Source: Trichomonas tenax
Taxonomy: Eukaryota; Parabasalia; Trichomonadida; Trichomonadidae
Assembly: GCA_023091735.1 (NCBI GenBank)
Contig: JALKBU010000025.1
Coordinates: forward strand, 1-64,000
Reading direction: 5' to 3'
Length of the DNA stretch: 64,000 bases
Positions 22,301 through 30,356 of the stretch are shown piece by piece. The position numbers and the translations under genes were made by a program. The notes beneath the pieces were generated by a model. That model was not told the DNA's origin, did not search any database, and saw nothing but the letters and a program-made list of their open reading frames with translations. Position 1 is the stretch's first letter. The number at the start of each line of letters is the position of its first letter.

Positions 22301-22352
22301 ATATATATGAAGGTGGGAAGAAAGCTTTCCCTGGTTCTATCCTCACCGACAT
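13347..22352 (-). CDS. HYDIN: HYDIN homologue, axonemal central-pair protein
   Basis: A 3001-residue protein made mostly of tandem immunoglobulin-like MSP/ASH domains, with recurring 'P(T/S)xxFGNVxxGxxxxxxVxLxNxSxxP' patterns (for example VVNFGNVGLGFLCSQKVTLEN and TNLDFGNVYIGYKYNK). Near residues 1395-1420 there is a nucleotide-binding P-loop, IIIDGTPLSGKTTLANAL, followed by a Lys/Glu-rich helix (~1550-1640). An adenylate-kinase-like insert in this position is a hallmark of HYDIN and separates it from other ASH-domain proteins. HYDIN belongs to the C2 projection of the flagellar central pair and is needed for motility, which fits a flagellated protist. It is shorter than the ~5100-residue mammalian protein. 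The start is the first ATG, and no TCAYTW initiator is evident. Conserved codon phase throughout argues against frameshifts. Confidence 0.9.
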   Translation of the reverse strand: MSVRIEPGKAFFPPSYISSTSQIIVTFTNLENTRKSLVFRSNTKKSNEQAKDSVDIYDAKQRETLRPASRYDRTTFHFDKERIELWPNGTQQVLLYFTPQIAKQCDETIYICMEDNSFVYPFKITGQGLPPVATFLTDCIQVGHVALDTVLDYRVELANAGQVDIDFELEPKDTNDLVFQFNPSKGHLKQGGIMPIEIRFIATSVGAFNETFIYKVKGATKSHPQITFTGKVVGPSFQISPRVVNFGNVGLGFLCSQKVTLENKSEIPFDYTFEIKTDGNHELREFLIKPSRGHIDKFSSIDVAIELIPNKVRNYNISLQFGIDRFQKTILSIPIVANCVCPNLTLSTTNLDFGNVYIGYKYNKTIYLQNNSEFAARYEFSPFGEQRCGDLAVEKEGGIVEPHSSCEIPVLLTGKIIGNIKMECLFKIIGSDKPPLHLVVNAVCTGPTIQFSHNTLNFGNINILKRECKQVVISNNSLIPAKFKAMIDQTTPTFDSEITEGEIAPNSTFTFPVFATVNDTLTFQGKVKFMFDYLTVSQIPLIATGIGTPIISSIDMNEINLGYILTQMPTKLPFSLKNVSKRMYEVRLSHTKPHVPKDSQALVQLSVEPDFVQMMPDEEYDFEITASCTTKVSFTVQIQVNATVQRSRVEIYSALMKATFIDPIVTFSSQLLEFKQNTLQPQITYEEISPSMDIMALISKPLSITNTNHIPLECEVDCPIPFTMPETRFTIQPLQCYNTSIVFDPSFKTDYNSEVIQKKLQFTFDNHPQKQFVQLKATINFPNISFDHEGPIDFGTMVANTEQVKTVTLSNTFNKEIEYKWEILGSINDETKVFDAFPIRGTIAKDESIQTHFSFFAQGAADGSTKKYKAIAVCHVKSGPDYTFELSGSSATINYKIEPKIIEFGKIDFMSTVSSEVVIENTSNVPISFSVKIPKRAKFSNFNISPMSGKVEPKSQTELKVTITPGMPIKFNETFTIQIGNFEDTQVILNLEGQFAQVELDIPRSIRDKPLQNLNKKLSQNKIAVMKSTMQLPQELQSDDEDESVAPVVHSSEELLAQEKQIIQNYLKWLKNERQQMFASRNDNNNSVLHDAEPIASYNVEFGTIVLGDSKSKKFTIKNMAHFPISFNIDVNQLKRTGFKVDPTTFQNIPEGESVTVEASFNVANYRNGTTGEVSIPIPIVFHDGHKIDLAIACDLKIPYLSLSQPHFDFGQVIIGQTKIMTLQLQNMNSVPIEYKFDAAQQVDILKRTAQKENTTTVNPIFHVVPDSGVLPPSSFINIAIHFSPNSERPYQMQFPLNLKHSPAPSFVTVSGNGAQLTLNFNPPELELATTMPYATPTIASVIVSNPTKYPIDFSSLQFDSTLNNTDGANARELESPFVTYTPKVKAPNASKFAYCIIIDGTPLSGKTTLANALSDHFGLPVINLEEFLQLDANDQVPKLMDYLNDIKFMHGFIVDGYGTFKEQIPQIDEQFMQHQLKAKKDALDDIAQHPTSVYQTQNQSSYCNALDVLLKSLDGHYVFHIALGLTPEQVMERKDHEDNKKKRQERRERRDEALQLFEMTEEDYNTLSPEKQEEVDAKRRKYRKIPKIEEPEGNEKDKKKSSRKKSKKNKEKEEKEDEKKKEEEKPQIQKKKTKTTIPTDLYQYMTLIYLMSVGLINQKLSKGTDHFKVVDPSQLNILGKSPNISLNSLFVNAFTKPEAVLDTVTSFLPSIMSLKEYAFKGQIPQPVVIDDNVTADAMRLWPKIPKCFYISDVDPTKLKPGDLEVGRRVLTPKWHLEPGQEMTMPIVFDPVQSIGSLNDQLMFAIEKSSTPPIALKVKAISALPSIDLAPKSIFPKVFKKYDPKNVPCFVVETNTVNFGYCLPTKERGKNPPKYTMQMTISNNGKMPAEVTTMFTNCQQKQTTWSCEPAAFTVLPNDKVSVTLGFNPTTIELHKALFNLVVKDNPDPFFFDVEGECCNPQIEVAHPQIEFDKILINSEKQKKLEVKNISKVAAFWHIKNANQLGGQVTFNVQEGMISPKGTTTIIAKMSSNKPVQIKKAVTIEVLDQDKSHVFESVNIPITGEVFDVNFDVAFTKSNTPDTLDYGLMKVGQSKSATIGMKNRGKYPVNFKTTVDPKLSRFLTLAPTEGTVNSTDKNPQIVATFNSSSVLKFNVQEGVVLQIIDSQTKAVTATLKYPVIAQAVYNSYTVSCGKGIDFGSISSLQNATKEFQIKNTGLFPIEYEIRDKTEAKPEEKSSAKKAPAKPPPKKGKPTNSTGPFSLNPMYGTIVHPGQSQTVNVEFNTSTPGKQASSYILSVNETAPNEGTTTLKFRGVSFTPTLSMSQPDKVFGKLPLCIRIDLARKEMNCFIEDDQTIHFAPRIVGQKDSIPLTLTNTLPIDCPVDLVIKPKAKGPCPFDVDTKAVVITTNSSQVANLTFAPPTCDAFQATLEVIAKGGTTAAKYNLEGSGALPSVTMITQLDKQKNGYTINMGKTLIGTDKSREISFINDKQIAANVTVNAKPTPDFELLGLEQMNFSVPPGQTFKLNFVHRPQKARKSQLDVTISVADNPKFSIPISATGEGFCEDVQFEGIGDDNDLHFVDAVVGRGQNATFMLKNVSDSDIRFVFTSQSEISFVPRVGHLRRFQVKEITSTFFCDKPIKLSPGKASCQITKIELDENLQDWDDAKRVVAFMKRSDMEQQMQQQKQAQQQAEVQQTPAKKGANAKKEAEKPIEKLPELSVPIPKNPNEMVRRMATAPEPSYKLVANSKPHDIPLKVFVVSDQIKYIIDTTDISFAPTMMFQNRSTDVHLTNTCSIRLEYTWSLKKFESLRTNYAKTAGSCFSIRPTTGFIEPGQTTTFKVVFAPLEVDDFKGILECSIGYLIGESPKIMLSALSRRPLCHFNVETSDYLQHRHPDFTYPLPEGVRVIEFFAKAPGSRTVKRIEMINPTADLYETVWTPANEQATECIKCDSNSALVSSGKHYFFTFSYTPKTARMIESLWEFEIPKHGIKVPFLFVGRIAH

Positions 22353-22599
22353 TTTTGAAAAAACGAATTTTTTTCAAAAATTTTCTTTTCGATTGGTTTT
22401 TAGTTTTTGGACTTTTTATATAGCATTTCTAAATGGAAACAAAAAATTAGATCATCAAAAAATAAAAGTCTTCCAAATTGAGAATATATACTCTATGCAT
22501 TATATATTAATTAGAAAACCGTGAATATTTTTATGGAAACGAATAGAAACATCACAAATTTAATTTGACATCAAAAATTTTACATGTTATTTGCAAAAT

Positions 22600-22610
22600 G
22601 TTACATGTCA
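22600..22610 (+). promoter_or_regulatory. GTTACATGTCA upstream element
   Basis: It lies 9 bases before the ATG at 22620, and a second partial copy (TTTTACATG) lies about 20 bases further upstream. It is the same motif class as near 3015, 50090, 56772 and 63365. Confidence 0.4.
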
Positions 22611-22619
22611 AAAATTATT

Positions 22620-22913
22620 ATGGAAGAACAAAGTAATGAAATAGATCCAAATGTCAGCAATTTATTGGAAGAAATTCGAAAAAATCACGGAAAGATTCAA
22701 GCACATCCATATATGTACGTTAGTGGTCTACACAACAAATGTTCATATTATCAAGTTGATCAAAGCGATCCATTTTTTGCTGCAAACAACATTGAATTCA
22801 TTGAATTACGGAATCATGATGATAATGATGAAGAACCTACATCAGCTCCTGTTAAATATATTTTTAATAAAGATGATGCAGGAACATACCGACACGTTAC
22901 GCCAAAGAAATGA
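22620..22913 (+). CDS. Small hypothetical protein
   Basis: A 97-residue acidic protein starting MEEQSNEIDPNVSNLLEEI. I prefer this ATG to the in-frame upstream ATGs at 22584 and 22605, because the TTACATGTCA element lies just before it and the extra residues look untranslated. It contains a predicted amphipathic helix (residues 9-25), a middle tyrosine-rich part and a basic end (YRHVTPKK). I do not recognise a family. It is divergent from HYDIN with a 267-base shared upstream region, so co-regulation with a flagellar gene is possible but unproven. Confidence 0.5.
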   Translation: MEEQSNEIDPNVSNLLEEIRKNHGKIQAHPYMYVSGLHNKCSYYQVDQSDPFFAANNIEFIELRNHDDNDEEPTSAPVKYIFNKDDAGTYRHVTPKK

Positions 22914-23836
22914 TTTCTCACGAATTTTATTAATTTAGTACCATAAGAATGTTGATTTTGATATATTAATGGATATTGATTCATTTCATTAAAATCAATA
23001 AACCCAGATATAAGTTTTGATAATAGTGGATAAAGCTTTATATTCCATACATTTAAAATTCTTATAATCTTCACACATATTCTGATACGAATGCAATCAA
23101 ACCAACAAGCATAAATTACATTTGGAACACAATTCCCATCCATATGTAAGCACTACGTTGAGTTCTCATGACTTGAAATTTCAATAAAATTTCTATATCG
23201 AACATTTTGTTTTATATGATGAATTAGGATCAAATTGGTAAATCTAAGTGATGGCTGCGATATAGATTGTGAAAAGAGTGAGATTGAAATGATATATTTG
23301 AATTACAATATTCTAAACATTCTGTACATAATATGATTCGCTTCATTTCAATACTTTTTACAGTTTTTGTAAAATGTCGAGCAAGTTTTTCTAATGAAGT
23401 TTAAAATAAACTAGCTTTCCAGGGAAAAAAGCGAATTTTTTTCCGAAGTTGTATCCCTACCAAGTATTAGAGCTTGGAATTTTATTTCCTACCAAAGGAG
23501 AAGTATTTATGATATATTTTCTTTATGTAAAGTTATTAACTATCTATATCAAGTATTGAAGTGAAAAAAATCTCACTTTTGCATCCCTATGTATACAAAG
23601 TTCCTCAAGAATCTTTTGGAGTAAGTGTTAGTGCAGTTGGAGCAAAGAAATGAATAGAGAACCACGTTCATGAGTAACCCACTATTGAAGGCTATTTTGC
23701 TCAAGAACACCCATGTCATGATAACGAAGTAAATGATTGTTGAATGATAATCAAACATTGGTGGCTTAAATTAATAGCTTTAATAGCCCATTACAATCTG
23801 TCTGGTTTTAAAAGATCTTCTTTATGAAGCTTTTCA

Positions 23837-24298
23837 ATGGGGATAAAGGAATACTTTAGCCGCTCCTGGTACAATTTTGAAATTCGAGTCCGACCTACCT
23901 TTACCAAAAAGATGGTGAGCATGACATCAAAAGTATTCGAATCTAAATTGCTATTGACGCCGGCAAAGTTTGTGCATTTAACAATTTATATTATTATATT
24001 TAACAATTTACATTGCCTATGCAGGTCTGAAACCATTGCTTCCGAAATTATTTAAGAACTTTATTGGAAACACCTCGTCATACGAACAAGCCATTTCAAA
24101 TGTCCTATAGGAATTGATGAGGCAATATTTATTTCAAGTTGGTTTTATTTCAATTTTGGGAGTCACTATGATGCAGAAATAGTAACATCCCAAGGTATAA
24201 TTCGTAAGGCTTCAATTAGAAGGAAGTCTTGCAACCAATGGATTAAAGAGATAAACAATCTTTTGGTTACCCAATTCCAAGGAGCTTTTTTACAATAA
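23837..24298 (+). pseudogene. Possible decayed ORF with one internal stop
   Basis: From the ATG at 23837 the frame stays open for 153 codons apart from a single TAA at 24053-24055. The second half, with segments such as GIDEAIFISSWFYF and KSCNQWIKEINNLL, has protein-like composition. No family is recognised. It may be a fragment of a transposon or accessory gene, or chance. Confidence 0.25.
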
Positions 24299-24800
24299 GA
24301 TTCGACTCCGCCAGATAGGAAGGTTTATAAATTCCTACAGCTATAATATTTCGTAATCCTGAAAATTGTGTTTTATTTTCTTATCGAATGTGAGTGAAAA
24401 AGCATCAAAGTTAGGATATGTGGACATCAGATGGTTTAGAAGCAATTATATGATACTATAATACTATGCATCCCGAAAATTCAGAATCGCCCAAAATTCA
24501 TTTCCAAATTTAATAATTTTAATGGCTTCATACTAGCCCTTGGTCAGAGGGGTGTTATTAAATAATTAAAATACCGAAATTTTGAACAGGATCATATATA
24601 TTTATTTTTTCCCGTACCTATGTATTCTTTATTGCTCCAGAGCACAAAATATCTTCCAAATTTGCAATAGTATTTTGTAGGAAAAAAATATTCTGTCACG
24701 TAAATAATATATTTGTCAAATATGTGATTAAGGTTATACTAAATGATTTACAAACGACGGTTTTGTCCCAACATAAATTATGCGGATTTCGAAGGCATGT

Positions 24801-24880
24801 GTGCTAGTGCGCAGGTGTTCAAAAATCCCGCAACACATGTAGCACGGGTGGCGCGCGACCTCGTGGTCGGAGTGTCAATT
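24801..24880. other. GC-rich island with small hairpin
   Basis: About 80 bases with GC content far above the surroundings, containing GCGCGCGACCTCGTGGTCGG. There CGACC and GGTCG can pair around a four-base loop. It is not a tRNA or 5S rRNA that I recognise. A small structured RNA or foreign sequence is possible. Confidence 0.3.
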
Positions 24881-25127
24881 AGTGATTTACTACAAATTCC
24901 TTTTATTCTTAGAGTTGAATTATTTTGTCGTTTGATAATATGAATTCAGATCGATTCATGCGATTAACCATTCGTTTACTGTAATGTCAACATACTTTTG
25001 TGCTATTTTAGCTTTAATTTGATATTGGTCAGATATGTAATTGTGTCTTTGTTTGAAGAAATAGCAATGAATGAGCGTCATGTTCAAATATATATTCTTT
25101 AATTCTTTCTAAACAAAAATAATAAAT

Positions 25128-28100
25128 TTAAATAGTAATATCTTCTGGTTCGGCAGGACCATTCAAGCCAACAACACCTTGGAGCTGCTCTTGTTCTTGC
25201 AAATAGATTTCCTTATCTCTGTTCGAGAATAGCTTCGTAGAAACGAGGAATTCTGTTAAAATTGAATTAAATTCTGGAATATTTAATGAGTGTTGGATAA
25301 GTGCTGTCATGTATTCCTGGATTGACTCGAAATCTCTATTCGGGAACAAACTTGCAATTTCTTGAGCGATAGTTGTTGGATTAAGAAGATAGCACTGTGT
25401 GGATAAAAGTTTCCTGAGCAGTGATGCTTCTTCTTTGAAGGCAAACTTGTGATATGTGTCTGTTGTTACTTCAATTATGTGAACTAATATTGGCATGTAA
25501 TACTGTGATAAGAATGCTTGCCAATGATTTCTGGCATTTGATTCAATGCTTGTGAGCAAGTTCTCGGTTGTTTGCAAGGCGATGGTACAAACATCAGGAT
25601 TTGCATGGTAAACACCGAGCTTGATCGTATCAACGAACTGTTCAAAGGCCGCTGGTGGAGCAGAAATCATAATACTAATGTGGTTCTTCACTATATTATC
25701 AACAAATTTGAAGAATGGAACTCTAAAGTCAAGGTAAGCTGACATATCTTCACGGATCATCTGGAGTGTTGTATCGAAAACTGTTGCAAATACTTGTGGA
25801 AGGAACTGCCCGAATTGCTCTTTCATCTTAACAGACATAGTTGTGACTAATCCAAGGACTTCAGGAACTCTTGTGTCTGGGTGATTATTGGAATATTCTG
25901 AAATTATGTTATTAATAATTGGTTCCATCAATCTTTCGTTTGCTTGAACATTTGGTGTCTTTGTTATATATTCGTTCAAGATCTTGACAATTGTTGATTT
26001 AATCTTTCTAATTGTCTGTGCTTCTTTGGACTCCGCAAATCCTTGTTCTTGGACTAAAGTTGAGAGGATGGCTGAATATCTTGTGTAAACTTCCATCAGC
26101 TGATTGAATATCAGACTGAGTTGATCACCAAAAACGTCCTTGATGTTTGCTGCAATCTCTGCATTACACTCCAAGAAGAAAAGAAGTGATGTGCAGAATT
26201 CATAATCGCGTGGATTCCATTGTGTCAACAATCCATTCCATTTTTCATTTACACTTGAAACCAAGACCATAAGCATATTTGATCGGTCTGCTTTTCGAGG
26301 ATTTGTATTAATAATTGATGATATGATGCCGAAAAGTCTAATAATTAAAGGAGAGTATTCGAGATTTCCTAAAATAGTTGAGAGATCCTGCATAATTTCC
26401 ACAATGAAAGGAGTCTCATTACCTTGAGCGCGATTGAACAACTTTCCAATTGTTTGTGACTTGGAAATCAAAGCTAAACTGTTCACAGCCATTTCTTTTA
26501 CTGCAACATTAGGAATGGCCATGAATTCGAACAGCTTTGTGATTAATGTCCTGAAAATACTTGAATCTGACTTTGCATCTGCAGCGAGGAATCTCGGATA
26601 CTGAGAAAGGATATAGCTGAGGCCTGCGGAGATAAGAGCCTTAAGTTCTGAATCACCTTCAGCTCTCTGATTGAATCCGATGATTGTCTGCACAACTTGA
26701 ATGATGAATTCTTTCTCAGCTTCTGCACCTAATGTACCGGAAATAGCACCAACTGCGTAACAAAATGCGTTGAAATTATCTGTGTTAAACTCATTTTCTA
26801 ATTCACTGAGTAATTCATTCATCGCAGTGACCATATCTTCATTGTCAATGTTCGTGAGAAAGACGAGAAGCTCCTTTTCACACTTGAATAAATCAATTTC
26901 TTCTGTGTTGCGTTGATCTTCGCGAACAACTGCGTTTTCTGCTGCGTCAATTTTGATAAGGAATTCTTGCGGTTTCACGATGCAGCGGATATAAAGTCTT
27001 CTGATTTGTGGAATTGCTTCCATGTATACGTTGGCGCAGACATCAGAAAGTTGTCCTTGTTGACTTTCTTTCCAAATTCTTCTTGCAATTTGTTTCCAAA
27101 AGTCTGCGCATGTTCTTTGAACAAACGAGTCCATCACACCACTTATATAAAACACCCATTGGATCGAATATGTCAGTTCTTGAGCAAGATCCGGAATTTC
27201 GATGAAATTTGATGTTTTAAGAAGGAATGTTGTCAAACAGTTTGCAAGCGACTTGACTTTGAATGAATCATTATTGCAAATATCTTGGAATCCGTCCATA
27301 TTGATGACACGCAAATTTGGAAATAGAGTTGCAATAAGGATTTGGAAGACACTTGGTGCATTGACTATAAGTTCTTCTGGTAAGCCGTTCAATCCGTAAA
27401 CTTCTGCGAGAAAAGAGAGAGATTCAGAAACCAAATCTGCGTTTGGTAAACAATGCTGAATGATTGTCTGAAAAATATTGTTTTGAACGATTACTACAGG
27501 AGGAATTGACTTGATGAAGTGACGAAGAAGCAAAAGTGTCTTTTTGATCAATGGAATTTGTGATAAAGAATTATCCAAAACTGACTGAATAACATTAAAT
27601 ATTTGTTCTGCAGATTCATAGAGAGCATTAGATATTTCATTGATTCTGCGATAAGGAATTTCAAACTCTGCATTTTCGACATAAATTTCATCAAGAAGGA
27701 AATGCAGAACCTGAACAATGTGTTCGATGTTATATTGATTTGTGATCGAGATGATATCATTGATAACGTTAGGATACGCGTGAGGATATTGTTGAATAAT
27801 CACTGCGACGACACAAAGGTCAATCATTCTCGTAACTTGGGCCGAACTCTGTGTAGAATTTGTTGCTGCAACAAATTTCTCCATAACAAAGTTTTGAATA
27901 CCGACTTGCGTTTCTGGATTGAATTGTGCCCATCTTTTTTGGATATTGTTCTTTAAAGTTTGGTAAAGAAAGTGCATCGTGTTCGGCTGTGTGCATTTTT
28001 CGAGTAAATCTACAAGATAAAGCCAGATATCTTCTCTATCTTTAAATTGCTGCAAAATTTTATTATATTCGTCAGCGTTGGCACCGACAGAGTTCAAAAG

Positions 28101-28178
28101 ACCGCTGTGGACTCTCTCCAAAACATCAATTTGTGGTACTTCGCCAACAGTGACTAAACAATATGTGTTTCCAATCAT
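25128..28178 (-). CDS. XPO1: Exportin-1 (CRM1)
   Basis: A 1016-residue HEAT-repeat karyopherin that co-aligns with CRM1 along its length. It has an importin-beta N-terminal region (KNNIQKRWAQFNPETQVGIQNF, residues ~75-100). The central part includes FNAFCYAVGAISGTLG and LSYILSQYPRFL, and the C-terminal part LDFRVPFFKFVDN and DTYHKFAF. The protein exports leucine-rich-NES cargo with RanGTP through nuclear pores. The helix lining the NES groove reads VVQTIIGFNQRAEG; Asn503 takes the place of human Cys528, the leptomycin-B target. The N-terminus is shorter than in animals. The start has no TCAYTW initiator but carries a GACCCTAA palindrome 20 bases upstream. A TCACTG lies inside the first codons, so a slightly different transcript start is possible. 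Confidence 0.95.
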   Translation of the reverse strand: MIGNTYCLVTVGEVPQIDVLERVHSGLLNSVGANADEYNKILQQFKDREDIWLYLVDLLEKCTQPNTMHFLYQTLKNNIQKRWAQFNPETQVGIQNFVMEKFVAATNSTQSSAQVTRMIDLCVVAVIIQQYPHAYPNVINDIISITNQYNIEHIVQVLHFLLDEIYVENAEFEIPYRRINEISNALYESAEQIFNVIQSVLDNSLSQIPLIKKTLLLLRHFIKSIPPVVIVQNNIFQTIIQHCLPNADLVSESLSFLAEVYGLNGLPEELIVNAPSVFQILIATLFPNLRVINMDGFQDICNNDSFKVKSLANCLTTFLLKTSNFIEIPDLAQELTYSIQWVFYISGVMDSFVQRTCADFWKQIARRIWKESQQGQLSDVCANVYMEAIPQIRRLYIRCIVKPQEFLIKIDAAENAVVREDQRNTEEIDLFKCEKELLVFLTNIDNEDMVTAMNELLSELENEFNTDNFNAFCYAVGAISGTLGAEAEKEFIIQVVQTIIGFNQRAEGDSELKALISAGLSYILSQYPRFLAADAKSDSSIFRTLITKLFEFMAIPNVAVKEMAVNSLALISKSQTIGKLFNRAQGNETPFIVEIMQDLSTILGNLEYSPLIIRLFGIISSIINTNPRKADRSNMLMVLVSSVNEKWNGLLTQWNPRDYEFCTSLLFFLECNAEIAANIKDVFGDQLSLIFNQLMEVYTRYSAILSTLVQEQGFAESKEAQTIRKIKSTIVKILNEYITKTPNVQANERLMEPIINNIISEYSNNHPDTRVPEVLGLVTTMSVKMKEQFGQFLPQVFATVFDTTLQMIREDMSAYLDFRVPFFKFVDNIVKNHISIMISAPPAAFEQFVDTIKLGVYHANPDVCTIALQTTENLLTSIESNARNHWQAFLSQYYMPILVHIIEVTTDTYHKFAFKEEASLLRKLLSTQCYLLNPTTIAQEIASLFPNRDFESIQEYMTALIQHSLNIPEFNSILTEFLVSTKLFSNRDKEIYLQEQEQLQGVVGLNGPAEPEDITI

Positions 28179-28198
28179 TAAAAAAATTTTTAAGCAAA

Positions 28199-28217
28199 TT
28201 TAGGGTCTGACCCTAAG
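28199..28217 (-). promoter_or_regulatory. AGGGTC-T-GACCCT palindrome upstream of exportin-1
   Basis: The minus strand reads AGGGTCAGACCCTAAATTT; its GACCCTAAA half ends about 20 bases before the start at 28178. A similar inverted pair with the same spacing precedes BRX1 (54550-54579). Confidence 0.45.
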
Positions 28218-29653
28218 AATAAATTTACCAAATTTCTTTGCCAAAGGACTGAAACAAGCATTGGTTGAATGTTCGCTTCACATGTACCAAAAGAATTAAT
28301 GGTAAAAATGCTGATATGAGAAAGTTAAAAATCAAATAGAGGAAAAGCAAAGGCAATCTCTTTGTCATTCATTATCCTATCTTAAATCTAATTGGTCCCT
28401 CATTTCCACTGGACATGGATTCGATTGAGAATGTTAAAAAATTTGATCAATATTATGTAGCTTCATGCAATAAAGAGATATCTTTGAGCACTTTATAATT
28501 CGAGATTTTTTATAAACATATTTAATATCGATATTTTATATTATCTTAATCTACAACTGGTATTCATGACATTATATAGAAAACTCATAGGTAGCATAAA
28601 TATAGTAGAATTAATGTTATTGTTTTCAAATGTAAATTGAAAAAGTGTTCTCACTCTTTTGTGAGATCAGCTTGATTTGAAATTTTATATATAGATATAT
28701 AGGGTATAGTTGAATAATGTGACAGAGTATCATCGAACCAGTAACTTGGGATCAGGAGATTTCAAATTTGGAAAAAATATAAATAATTGAAAATAATTGA
28801 GAGTTTTACATGTCAAAAAAGCTTAGTCGGATAATGTCGGATAATAACCGTTAATGGATCAATGTTCGAGTGGATCTCGGAGTGTTTTTTATCTTGTTAT
28901 CTCAATTTATCGGCACAAGAAAATAAAACATTTATCATAAATTTCAAGATATTTCGAATGTGTGATAGTGAGCAATGATAGTGGTGGGAAAATACATGTA
29001 ATGTTTGAGAAGAACCCAACATCAAAAATAGCTCAATTGCTAAGTCTTGAAACAACATATGAATTTCATGCCATGGTTTGACTGAGCATATATATCAATT
29101 TTTTCCGTTTTTTATTTCTGTCAAGTTTTATAAGTTTATATTGACATGATTTTTCGTTATTTAGCATAAACAACATATTCTAATTATATTTCTGTCAAAT
29201 AAATTTATTTTATTGTTTGAATATGTGATCAGCATTTCTTTGCTAATAACTGCTCAACTAAATATTATTACTAGATTTCTTCTTAGTAGAGAACAGATAA
29301 TATGATGTTATATCTTTGTATGTTGGATAATATTGCTGGACTAGATAGTATATATGAGTATTTATCATTTATTATGCCCGATAAAACCAAAATTGATAGA
29401 AATAAAAAACGGAAAAAAATTGATGTATATGCTCAGTCAAACCATGGCATGAGATTCATATGTTGTTTCAAGACTTAGCAATTGAGCTATTTTTGATGTT
29501 GGGTTCCTCTCAAACATTACATATATTTGATCACCAGTCTTGCAAAAATTTTAGTGAGAACACCTTTAAATTGCATGAGATATATTTTGTTGAAATTCAT
29601 ATAAAATCACGGAAACAGTGTCTAATCGGGATTTAAATGGTTTCATAGTTTTG
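28218..29653. other. Intergenic region containing a fold-back element
   Basis: No gene is visible. Between the exportin-1 start and NTM1 the region is AT-rich, and its middle holds the inverted-repeat element described at 28982-29535. Confidence 0.6.
28982..29535. mobile_element. Fold-back element with ~140-base inverted repeats
   Basis: The left arm, about 28982-29125, is an inverted copy of about 29396-29535. Shared blocks include AACCCAACATCAAAAATAGC and CCATGGTTTGACTGAGCATA, with only scattered mismatches. The interior of ~270 bases has no coding frame. A further inverted match, GTGTTCTCACT at about 28642 and AGTGAGAACAC at about 29554, with TAAATTG outside both, hints that the true element is larger (about 28637-29571) with an insertion in the left arm. 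It is non-autonomous, with no transposase. Confidence 0.75.
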
Positions 29654-29659
29654 TCATTA
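29654..29659 (+). promoter_or_regulatory. Initiator (TCATTA) of NTM1
   Basis: TCATTA fits TCAYTW and lies 10 bases before the ATG at 29664. Confidence 0.6.
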
Positions 29660-29663
29660 ATCA

Positions 29664-30356
29664 ATGACGACAATTTGTGATCCTGATTTAGTTTTCGAAG
29701 AATGTAAAGATGACTGGTATCAGGTCAGCAAACAGTACTGGGAGAAGCAAGAGAAGTCGGATTTTGGAATGCTCGCTGGATTTGTTAAAGTTTCCGCTGT
29801 TGATATTTATGAAAGTCGCGAATTAATTGAAAAATATCAAAATAAATTCAAGCTTGGTAATGCAAAAGCAGTAGACTGTGGTTCCGGCATAGGAAGAGTC
29901 GCTTATCTTTGTTTAATGGATTATTTCAAATCTATCGATTTAATTGATCCTGTTACTGCATTCCTTGATACTGCTGAGAAAAAGCTAAAGAACTTTCCAA
30001 TACGAAAATTCCCTGTTGGCATTCAAGATTGGGAACCAGACACAAATTACGATATTTTCTGGTGCCAGTGGTCTATAATGTATCTCACTGATGTGGATTG
30101 CATCAAGTTCTTGAAGAGATGCAAAGAACATTTATCACCAAATGGAATCATTGTTATCAAAGATAATATCTCTGATACGGACTTAAACGCAGGAAAAGAA
30201 ACATGCCAATTCGATATTGCTGACCACGGAATATCAAGAGCATACAAACATTATTTATCACTCTTTAAAGAAGCTGGATTGAACGTTCTTGAAACGGTGA
30301 AACAAGCCAACTATCCAAAGGATCTTCTTCCATTGTACTCATTTGTTCTTAATTAA
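29664..30356 (+). CDS. NTMT1: Alpha-N-terminal protein methyltransferase 1 (NTM1/METTL11A)
   Basis: A 230-residue class-I SAM methyltransferase. It opens with the family motif KQYWEKQ...GMLAGFVKVSAVDI (human YWKQ...GMLGGYGHISSIDI). The SAM-binding loop is VDCGSGIGRVAYL (residues ~70-82), followed by DLIDPVTAFLDTAEK, a WCQWSIMYLTD segment (human WIQWVIGHLTD) and NGIIVIKDN (~160-168), the substrate-side motif of NTM1. The enzyme methylates the alpha-amino group of proteins starting X-Pro-Lys after Met removal, including ribosomal proteins and chromatin factors. Length equals that of the human enzyme. A TCATTA initiator lies 10 bases upstream. Confidence 0.95.
   Translation: MTTICDPDLVFEECKDDWYQVSKQYWEKQEKSDFGMLAGFVKVSAVDIYESRELIEKYQNKFKLGNAKAVDCGSGIGRVAYLCLMDYFKSIDLIDPVTAFLDTAEKKLKNFPIRKFPVGIQDWEPDTNYDIFWCQWSIMYLTDVDCIKFLKRCKEHLSPNGIIVIKDNISDTDLNAGKETCQFDIADHGISRAYKHYLSLFKEAGLNVLETVKQANYPKDLLPLYSFVLN

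Larger units (their letters stand above)
22914..25127. other. Intergenic 2.2 kb with decayed sequence
   Basis: No intact gene. It contains a possible broken open frame (23837-24298), a GC-rich patch (24801-24880) and a short direct duplication of ATTTAACAATTTA near 23967-24010. The rest is AT-rich and featureless to me. Confidence 0.5.
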
